The notes below the pieces were generated by a model that was not told where the DNA came from, did not search any database, and saw only the letters and a program-made list of their open reading frames with translations. This document shows positions 55,989 through 64,000 of a stretch of DNA of 64,000 nucleotides, in pieces. Each line of letters begins with the position of its first letter. Position 1 is the stretch's first letter. Made by a program: the position numbers and the translations under genes. The stretch is from Thozetella sp. PMI_491 (taxonomy: Eukaryota > Ascomycota > Sordariomycetes > Chaetosphaeriales > Chaetosphaeriaceae). The DNA lies in the NCBI GenBank assembly GCA_021432635.1, contig MU270140.1, positions 1 to 64,000 of the forward strand, in the 5' to 3' direction.

Positions 55989-58909
55989 ATGGAGGTATTG
56001 CGCTGTGGAATCCACGGGTTTGGCGAGGCAATTGGTATCGATGTTGATGAGTTCCGAGTATTTTGGAAGCTCAGATTTGCCGGTGAGCATGCGAGGCAAG
56101 CAGCGTATCGCCTTATCGTGTCCACGCGCAAGGACGTCGATGCCCAAGAAGGCTCACAGGACGTTTGCTTCGATTCGGGCCGCCATGAGAGCAACGAGCA
56201 GCGCAACGTCCTTTGCAAGCCCAAGGGCGGCTTCCGCTCGACAACGCTCTACTACTGGACAGTGCGCGTCTGGGATCAGGATGGAAACGAGGCTACGAGT
56301 GCGGTCAACGAGTTTTACACTTCATATCCGCGTTCGTCCAGACTTTTGCCGCCTTACAGCATGAACCAAACCTATGTACAAACCCTGCTGCTGACCCCAG
56401 AAGCGCTCGATGTGTCTTTATTTGTCTGGTTGCTGACCGCGCGTGATATATCGAAGATGCCGCACACCAGCCTCATATTCCGGACGTGGTTCGAGGACGA
56501 AGCGAATCGCTGGAAAGCGGTGTGGATCGGCGACGGCGGTGACAAACCCATATACCTAAGGAAATCGCTTTCCTTCGAGCGCAAACCATCGCGCGTCATC
56601 GTTCTTGCCTCCGGGCTCGGCCACTTCAATCTGAGCGTCAACGGACAGCCGGCATCCCCCCATGTGCTGGATCCCGGCTGGACCAACTACCACAAGACGG
56701 TGCAGTTCGTGGGGTACGACGTGACGGACAAGGTCTTGAACGGGGAGAACGTTGTTGGTGCCCATGTCGGCAACGGCTTCTACGCCGGGGACCAGGGAGA
56801 CCGATTCTTCTGGCCCATGTACGAAGACAATACGTACGTGCGCTACGGGAACGAGCTCTGCTTTTTCGCCGAGATCCATGTGCACTACGAAGACACACAC
56901 GAGGTCATCATCTCGGACCCTACTTGGAAGGTCCGCAAGAGTGCCACGACGCTGGCAAACATCTATGCATCCGAGAACCACGACCGAGGACTGTACCCGG
57001 TTGGCTGGGATGCGCCGGGCTTCGATGCGGCCGATTGGCAGCCCGCAAAGCCACTTACTGGACCAAGGGGCAAACTGAGGTACCAGAGCCAGCCTCCAGT
57101 CGTGCTGCATGATACGCTGGTACCGGTCAGCCAGAAGACGGTCAAACCGGGCGTGATCATGTATGATCTCGGCCAAAATTCATCCATTATGGTACGAGTT
57201 GCGGCCACCGGCCTCGCCGGTACCGAATATCGCGTCAAGTACTCCGAGACTATCGGCGAGGATGGGTTAGTCCTGATGCCGGACCCTCTGTTCAAGGAGT
57301 TCGAGACGGGCGTCTATTCGAAAATCCGGTTGGCTGGGCACGGTGAGCAGGAGGTCTGGACGCCAGATTTTAGCTTTACCAGCGCCCGATATATCCAGAT
57401 CGAAGGTGCTTCCCTCGATGGAGAATGGGGCTTGCCCATTATCCACTCGCTCACCGCCCGCCACGCTTCGTCTGCCGCACAGCGCCTTGGGTTCGTCAAG
57501 ACGGACAAGGAGGACGTCAACGCCTTGATCAATGCTTGCTATTGGACCTTCAGTTCCAACATCTTCAGCTACCATACCGACTGTCCGCAGATCGAGAAAT
57601 TCGGCTGGTTAGAGGTGTCGTCTCTGCTCTTCCCTGCTACCCAGTATGTCCGCGACATGGAGGCCGTCTACTCCAAGATCCTAGATGATATTATCGACAC
57701 CCAGGAATCGTCCGGTCTGGTACCTACCATGGCCCCCTTGGTTCGATACATGTACGTGACCGATGAGGCGACCATCTATCTCCTATTCTATGCACTCGCA
57801 CTGTCCATTGCTAACCTGTTTCCGATAGGTGCGGGCCGATGCACGACACCATCACCTGGGGAGGTGCGGTATGTCTCCTACCGGAAATGATTAAGCGCTA
57901 CTACGGAAGCACCGCGGTATTTGCCAAGATATACCGACCGTGCGTACAGTACATGGAATACATGGAAGGGAAAGAGCGAGTTGGCGGACTTATAGAGCAC
58001 GGACTAGGGGACTGGGGCCGAGATATCGCCTTCGGCAATCACCAGGCTAACATCGAAACAGCCATCTACTACAAGTGCCTGCGCAATGTGGCTCTGATGG
58101 CGCGAGAGTTAGGGTACACCAGCGATGAGTCGAGGTTCACAGGCTGGGCCGAGCGTATTTATGCAGTCTACAACGAGCAGCTGCTCGTCGTCGACAAGCA
58201 AACCTACCCCTACGCCTTCTACACCTCGCGCGACAACCCCGGGAGTCAGGATCGCACGATGGTGGCACAGGCCGTCGCTCTCCAGTTTGATCTCGTGCCG
58301 CCGCAACACCGCTCGGATATCATCGCGGCGTTCGTGGCCGCCGCGGAGGACTCGGGCCATGTGATGCTGGCCGGCGAGATCGGGCTCAAGTATCTATGGA
58401 ACACGCTGGGCGAGCCGGACGTGGACCGGCCTGACATCGTGCTCGACATGGCGCGGCAGGAAGAGCACCCATCATACATGCGCTTCCTGCGCCGCGGGGA
58501 GACCAGTCTCTTGGAATTCTGGCAGGACAACTGCCGCTCCAAGTGCCACGACATGCTGGGCACCATCTACGAGTGGTTCTACGACTACGCGCTCGGCGTA
58601 CGGCCAACCGCCGATGCGTACCGTACCTGGAGCCTCCGGCCGTGCTTCCGGGCCGAGTTCGACTTCGTGGAGGGCGAAGTCGAGTCGCCGTACGGCTTGA
58701 TCTCTGTCCGGTTCGATCGCCGAGATAGGCAGGATGGCAAGGCCGTAGTGGAGGTAACGGTGCCGACGGGGACTATTGCCACACTGATCCTCCCCGGCGC
58801 GAATAGTACGGCTGAGTTTTCTCGACTGCCTGCCGACGACGCGCGGAGGCACGAAGGGAGGACGCTCGAGCTACTACAGGGACAGTATAGACTAGAGATT
58901 ACACCTTAG
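55989..58909 (+). CDS. Alpha-L-rhamnosidase, glycoside hydrolase family 78 (intracellular type)
   Basis: Two exons: 55989-57751 and 57829-58909 (77-nt intron with GCTAACC branch site; splice restores RYMCGPMHDT); 947 residues, ATG at 55989. Without signal peptide, so it likely works on imported rhamnosides. Order: Ig-like domain (~30-130, YWTVRVWDQDGNEA), beta domain (~175-390, with LRKSLSFERKPSRVIVLASGLGHFNLSVNG, HVGNGFYAGDQGDRFFWP), beta-sandwich (~390-500, MYDLGQNSSIMVRV), (alpha/alpha)6 catalytic domain (~510-860) and C-terminal beta domain. Catalytic region DCPQIEKFGWLE starts at Asp531, with Glu536 and Glu542 at the acid positions, and LLEFW Glu817 near the C-terminus. The Arg of the usual DCPQRE is Ile here. 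Forms a divergent pair with the sugar transporter. Confidence 0.9.
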
Positions 58910-60239
58910 GCAGGCCGCACAAGCGGGCACATGGCTCACACCTCTTTAGATTATGAGTAATAGAGAATGACAACAGAAAGCCAGATAAAGCGGGCTCCTG
59001 GCCAAGTCCTGTGGAGGTCTCTTCCCCAATTTTGGGTACGCTTTCCGCGTATAAGGACTAAGTGCAGCCTAGACCGCCTTACCCCAAATCCTCCAAACCT
59101 AGCTAGTTAGGTACTGTAGGTATCTTAGCCACACCATCCTGCCCTTGCTGGCCCAGGTTGGTCCCCGTCATTCGGGTCAACACTTCTCTAGCATCGGACA
59201 AGGAGCGGAGAGTGGGCTGACCGACTCGACGCATGGTGTCACAAGAACAGGTAGACTTTTTCTCATGAGCCAGCCACCGTAACATCAATAACCGAGCTGG
59301 ATCTAGATCGGAGATCTGTGGGGGGGGCCATCAAAGCTTTGCGTCGTGTTTGTGCGGAGGAACCGTCTAGCGCCGGCTTTGAGATTGCATGATTGGTTTC
59401 TCCTGGCGGAGGCAATCATAGATGATTGGGTTTTCGGCCGCCGGCTTTCGGCAGTTTTCATTGGTGGTGCGGTTCGGCTTTGAGTTGTTATCATTGGCTT
59501 TCTGCTCCGGCTTTGAGAGCCCGCTATTGGCTGTTGGAGGCCGGGTTTGAATTTCGCTATTACCACCCCCCTCCGGCCTCCCCGCATTTCTCCATGCCCT
59601 CCGCACTTTCTCCACTGGGAGGGCGCGTGGGAAAAGTCGGTTGCATGTTTTGGGGTGGGACTTGCATTAACTAACGGCAACGCGAATCCAAACGAGTCGA
59701 GGCCAGGGGAGAGGTAGGTTCGTTCAAAGGTACTACAGGGATGCCCAAGGCACGGCGCCTGGGAAGCAAAGAAACGATGTTTTCTCTAGTGTCTTCCGTA
59801 CTACCCCCCCCACTTCCCTGCCGACACTACTCAACCCTCGCTAGTTCTGGGTGGAGACGGCGCACCGGTTCCGTGGGAGCAACGACGGGAAGGACCAACC
59901 GATGTTGCTTGTGATATTCCATAAATGGGGGTATCGTCGAGATATGCATATAAACTAGTGATTCAAGCATCTAGAATACGGCTATGGCTGCTCATCTTCC
60001 TACCGCGAGTGAGGCAACGGAAGATATGGAACAGGAGCCTTTGACAGCGAGGCGAATATAAGGAACTACAGGGCTGTAGTGTAGCAAGCCTCCGGGACTC
60101 GCTTGCTTCGGAATTTATTACCACTGGCCGCTATGAGCTTAAGAAGTGAAAACTATCTACAGGACACACTATTGCCCCAGGATCAAGAAAGGATGGCCGG
60201 AGAGCTTCGAAATAATGCTGACATGTCCTACGAAGGCAC
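58910..60239. other. Convergent intergenic region with a tandem repeat
   Basis: 1.33 kb between the stop codons of GH78 and of the Zn2Cys6 gene. The middle holds a 33-34 bp imperfect tandem repeat (listed separately). The rest shows C runs (near 59314-59323 and 59806-59815) but no gene. Confidence 0.4.
59373..59562. repeat. 33-34 bp imperfect tandem repeat, about six units
   Basis: Units start at about 59373, 59407 (degenerate), 59441, 59474, 59507 and 59541. The best units read CCGGCTTTGAG, then 8 variable bases, then ATTGG at a fixed distance of 19 bases from the unit start (ATTGG at 59392, 59425, 59460, 59493, 59526), then a variable tail. ATTGG is CCAAT on the minus strand. Unit spacing is 34, 34, 33, 33, 34. 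Divergence between units indicates an old or fast-decaying minisatellite. Confidence 0.75.
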
Positions 60240-62016
60240 TCAGCCATAACCCGCATCTGTGTTTTGGATATCCATCACCATGGTTCGCGTGATTCGGCTT
60301 CTCTCTAGGCGCTCGTTTCCGGTCGTTTGGTCCAAACCGAACTCGGGCTCGCGATCGAGCATGTCGTCTACCTTGTTCTCCACCGCGAGCGCGTGCGCAA
60401 TGAGAAACTTGACCATCCACTTGTCAAAGCGGTGGGTGTTGCGGCTCAGGGACCGCATGCAATTGTTCTGGAACACAACGAGCCGATTAATCTATGGCAG
60501 CCATGGGGTCAGCTAGTGTATTGGTGGCATCGAATTGGGGAACACCATCGTACCATCAGCTCCACACTTGACCAGTAACCGCGCAGTTGTACCAAGGACT
60601 CCAAGTTGGACTCCAGACGGTGCTTGGAGTCTGGGAGCTCATGGGCCTCTCCGAACAGATAAGTGTGAAGCAAAACGGAGGATGACACAATTGTAACATG
60701 GCCCACGATGTTGTACAATGCCTCCGCCCCCGGTTGACCCCGAGACGCTTTCAGCACGTCACAAATAATAGTAGCATGAGCCTTGCAGCGTGCGGCGTAT
60801 ATCTTGCCGTTTCTTGTGGACGGTCGACGCTGGTCCAGGTAGAGATAAAACAGCAGCGTGTAGTAGTGATGATATCCAAGATGGAAGGCAATAAAGACGC
60901 TACCCAAGCCTTGGTCCACGTAGATGGCTAGATTCTCCAGCGAAAAGTGCATCTGCGGCTCAAGGTTCTGCTCAAAGGCGAATAACTGGGCATCGAGGCC
61001 GCGGACAGCCTCGTCGATCAGATCCTCGTCCCACTCGATCGTCTCGGCGAGGTGTTTGTGAAGGTCCTGTATTTGACTGTATATCTCAACCAACCTCACC
61101 ATGTGGCCCCAGAGTCCAGGTTTCCACTCTTCATCAGGAATATCGGGGTCTCCAGTTCTCATCTCGTAGAAGCACTTCTCGTCCATGGGTACTCGTGGTC
61201 GCTTAGGTTGCGAGCGGAACTGGCGCGATAAGTCCGAGCCGCCGCTAGCCCAGGTGTCGGTGATGAAACACGTCCAAAAGATTCGTCGTTTTGTCTCCCT
61301 GGTGACACCATCTTCTTCCGGGTTGCTGACCCCGAGGTTGAGGATCTGCGCCATACGGTTGGCATACGCTGCCATGGTTCTCTCTGTCAGCACCCTGGAG
61401 AGGGAGGTTACGAGGGGCTCCAGGAAAGGTGTACCGAAATATAATGACTCAGCATCAGCACCACCGTCGCCAAAGCAGATATTTCCCACAAGAATTGACG
61501 ATTGGAGATTGTCGATGCAGATATGCTCGAGATCATCCTTCAAAGCGGCCTTTGCTTGGGACGCGTACAACTGACCACGGGTTCGTACGTCGGTATGCGT
61601 GGCAAACCTAAATCTCTGTTACCCTTTGCGTATCCAGACAACCACATACTGGGATAGCTAGCGCAATCGTATAATTACCGTGCGGATAAGCCCATCATCC
61701 CCAGCGTTACCGTTCGCGAGGCCGTCCCCGCGGCGACGCTCGCCTTAAAAGTATGCTCATGGAAGAGGCTGTGAGGCTGGTCGTTGATGAAGCGAAAGTA
61801 TAGGTCTACAAGATACATCATCTCTTCCTCTGCCCGCGTCTGCACAACGGTGGGGAGAGGCTGCAGAGCCACGGGGGCCTGGGACTCGGGCTGGGCATCT
61901 GCAGCGGCCGAGCACGCCAGGTTTCTCTGTACGCACTGCGAGCATGTCTCCCCGCGAGCCCCATCGCATCGGCGCTTACCTGTTCTGCACTGCAAGCACG
62001 CTTTCACGGGCCGCAT
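60240..62016 (-). CDS. Zn2Cys6 (Gal4-type) fungal transcription factor
   Basis: Three exons on the minus strand: 62016-61679, 61607-60554, 60491-60240; introns 71 and 62 nt; 547 residues. The ATG at 62016 lies just before the zinc cluster; an in-frame ATG at 62229 would add 71 residues of no known domain. The binuclear cluster CLQCRTGKRRCDGARGETCSQC...C has Cys7, 10, 17, 25, 28 and 35. The rest is the fungal-specific regulator domain: YLVDLYFRFINDQPHSLFHEHTF, then ETKRRIFWTCFITDTWASG and ending at the spliced SVELMINRLVVFQNNCMRSLSRNTHRFDKW. A nuclear DNA-binding regulator, usually of sugar or secondary metabolism. Position next to the GH78/transporter pair suggests control of rhamnoside use, which is inference. 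Confidence 0.9.
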
Positions 62017-63444
62017 GTTGCTGAGGATGGCCCGAACTAGAATCCTCGGTGTAGGGGTGTCGTCAAAGTTTTGCAATTGCCGAGGCGGGGTTTGTTGCCA
62101 AACTCCACTGGCCGTGAAACTAAGCTCGAGGAGAAACCCCGCTAATCGAATTGTTCGCCCATGCACTGATCCTGATGGCGGGATAGAGGCGACACGCCGT
62201 GCCAACAAAAGAGCGCCGGTTTTCAGCATACCACGAGCTGTTACCCTATCGAGTTTATCGGCTCAGTTGGCGCGTTGTATCATTTTGCGCGCCGGAGCAC
62301 AAGCAGGGACGATAGAGGCGGCAGTGCACCACTTCTTTTTTAACTATCTAAAGGTTAGCTTTACAGCTGACTTACGTTTTGGACAAGCTGTACGTTCTAT
62401 AGCAAACTACTTAACACTCACAAAACAATATCTTGATCTAATTGTGGTCGCCCGACAGACCCTATGTCTCGAAGCTTACAACTCCAAAAGTCCCTAAGGG
62501 ATTATCAACGGTCGCTATTACACCGATCACTTGCATCGTAGACGGCCCGAAGTAGCCTTGGCAGATGGCATGCCCCGCATAAATCATATAACATCTGGAA
62601 CATCCCACGGAATACAATACACCGAGGTTGAAGGTATCGACATGAAGGCAAAGACAGGGGTTATGAGCCTTGCCATGGGGACGAAGTGCGCTTCCATAGC
62701 GCTAGTTTATACGGTAATGAGATAGCTATTCCTATTGTTCCCTGTACGGTCAAACCTTCTCCAAAGGAGGTTAGATGGTACAAAGGGACTAAGACGACGA
62801 GGATGTGGCTTGCGAGCGATTCCCGCTGGCATGTGGGACAGTGGGAGCGTCGCATGATGAATGGCGAAGCTCATCTCTCCATCATGGACCCGCAGTACAA
62901 CGAGATCGCTCAGCTCATCTCCAACCCTTGACCTATTCCAGCAATATCCGAGAGACGTAATCGAGTAGGTCTTGTGCTATAGGATACTGCCACTGTTGGG
63001 GAAACTCAGCTGGGGAGAAATTGGCCAGAGTACGGGACGCTAACGCACGGAATGTGGAGGTAACACCGAGCTCCACTCCTTCTCTGCACCCCTCCCCCCA
63101 GGAAACCCCCGCAGTTGGGGATGGGAAGCAGGGGGACAATGGACGGGAACTAAGACAGCTCGTTTAGCCCGCCAAGGACATATGGCTCGCGGTGTAATGG
63201 TAATAACGACAGCTGGGTGTAAAAGTTGGTCATCCAGTGAGCGTAGCCGACCAGAGAGGGTCAAGTCTATGTGTCATCGGACCATAGTGGTCACGGTTGC
63301 CGAATTCCGTCCCGGCGCTGAAGCTTATAAGAGAGCTATATGCCACCTATGTAAAAGGAACGAACGAGCACCGGTATCCCCTCCACCTCGTCCTTGAACC
63401 TCTTCTCTCAGGGTAACCTGCTTAGCTCTTGAAGCATCTGAAGC
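62017..63444. other. Divergent intergenic region of the regulator and the GH3 gene
   Basis: 1.4 kb. Near the GH3 side, CCCCAG (63096-63101) and CCCCGC (63107-63112), both matching the reverse of the CreA/Cre1 hexamer SYGGRG, lie 5 bp apart. A TATA-like element follows at 63326-63333. The rest holds no supportable gene; the left half is AT-rich. Confidence 0.45.
63326..63333 (+). promoter_or_regulatory. TATA-like element of the GH3 gene
   Basis: TATAAGAG, 119 nt before the ATG at 63445. Confidence 0.45.
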
Positions 63445-64000
63445 ATGGACAAGCACGTTCTGCGGTCGGTATTCCTGGCTACTGCCCTGGGAGCAGTGAC
63501 TGCGTGGGCCCAACAGCCCCCTTCAGGTTTGGTCGGAGATGGTGAGTGACTCTGAAGTGGTCGGCTAGTGGCCACCAATGTCGTTGTATTCTGCTGGGCC
63601 CGAGCTAACCGTAGCTCGTACAGTCGCCCTCGGCGAGTGGCAGACTGCCTATAACCAGGCTGTCTCGTTTCTTGCCGACCTGACGCTGGCCCAGAAAGCG
63701 GCAGTTGTCACTGGCAAAAACGCGACGAATTCCGTCACGGGAGAAACCTTTCCCGGCGTGCGGATTTCCGACGGCCAGCAGGGACCGAACTCCCAGTACT
63801 TTGTCACCGGATGGGGTCAGCCGTTGGCCCTGGCCATGACCTTTGATCGTGAGGCCATCTACCAGCAAGCTAGGTCCGTTGGTGTAGAGTATTACACTCG
63901 GGGCTACAACGTGGTTGATGGCCCGACAAGTTCGCCCATGGGCCGCACGCCGTGGAGCGGGAGGCTTCCTGAGGGGATGGGGTTTGATCCTTACCTTAAC
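63445..64000 (+). CDS. Beta-glucosidase, glycoside hydrolase family 3, 5' part
   Basis: Two exons so far: 63445-63541 and 63624 to the window edge (82-nt intron with GCTAACC branch site). Signal peptide MDKHVLRSVFLATALGAVTAWAQ, then the start of the GH3 N-terminal TIM barrel: VSFLADLTLAQKAAVVTG, FPGVRISDGQQGPN, WGQPLALAMTFDREAIYQQARSVGVEYYTRGYNVVDGPTSSPMGRTPWSGR and the conserved EGMGFDPYL of secreted fungal GH3 enzymes. The nucleophile Asp (SDW motif) lies beyond 64000. Cuts beta-glucosides and cello-oligosaccharides outside the cell. Confidence 0.9.

Noticed and set aside
62017-62229. Zn2Cys6 regulator starting at the ATG at 62229
   Set aside because: Would put 71 residues of unlike composition before the zinc cluster, which in most such proteins lies close to the N-terminus; cannot be excluded without transcripts.
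1-64000. CRISPR arrays, insertion sequences, LTR or TIR transposons
   Set aside because: No spaced direct repeats of CRISPR type, no transposase or reverse transcriptase frame and no terminal repeats were seen.

Overview
The window is nuclear DNA of a filamentous ascomycete (Pezizomycotina, probably Sordariomycetes; the exact taxon cannot be set from sequence alone). Most genes carry 49-175 nt introns with GT...AG ends and CTAAC/CTGAC-like branch sites. The families are fungal: HET domain, Zn2Cys6 regulator, GT34-type transferase, type II membrane exo-1,3-glucanase, DUF8021-type secreted protein, and intron-containing tRNA-Gly genes. Gene density is low: 19 protein genes I can support, four tRNA genes, and several 1.5-5.5 kb stretches with no visible gene.

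Layout. 1-1315: 5' part of a secreted laccase (minus). 1.3-6.9 kb: gene desert. 6.9-10.0 kb: a divergent, intronless pair with the full signatures of the bacterial peptidoglycan-precursor enzymes MurB (minus) and MurA (plus). 10.8-16.5 kb: GH27 alpha-galactosidase and a Golgi-type glycosyltransferase. 17.3-22.3 kb: zinc-less MDR oxidoreductase and a five-exon GH106-type alpha-L-rhamnosidase. 23.9-31.5 kb: secreted V8-like serine protease, C2H2-like zinc-finger protein, ankyrin protein, DUF8021-like secreted protein. 31.7-39 kb: three of the four tRNA-Gly(GCC) genes, an extended SDR and a small secreted hydrophobic protein. 39.4-45.9 kb: GMC oxidoreductase, HET protein, GH5_9-like exo-1,3-beta-glucanase. 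48 kb: fourth tRNA-Gly. 50.4-52.6 kb: secreted NTF2-like protein and alpha/beta hydrolase. 53.4-62.0 kb: MFS sugar transporter and GH78 alpha-L-rhamnosidase (divergent), then a Zn2Cys6 regulator. 63.4-64.0 kb: start of a secreted GH3 beta-glucosidase.

Most striking is the murB/murA pair. Fungi have no peptidoglycan, yet both proteins are full length and keep nearly all catalytic and binding residues. The two enzymes together are exactly enough to turn UDP-GlcNAc into UDP-N-acetylmuramic acid, and no later Mur ligase lies in the window. Flanking fungal genes, absence of Shine-Dalgarno sequences and the ~690 bp shared promoter region argue for a domesticated horizontal transfer rather than contamination.

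A second theme is plant-polysaccharide use: laccase, GH27, GH106, GH78, GH3 and a sugar transporter. The GH78/transporter pair plus the nearby Zn2Cys6 gene look like a small rhamnoside-use module. Gene boundaries of spliced genes are my own splice predictions from the sequence.
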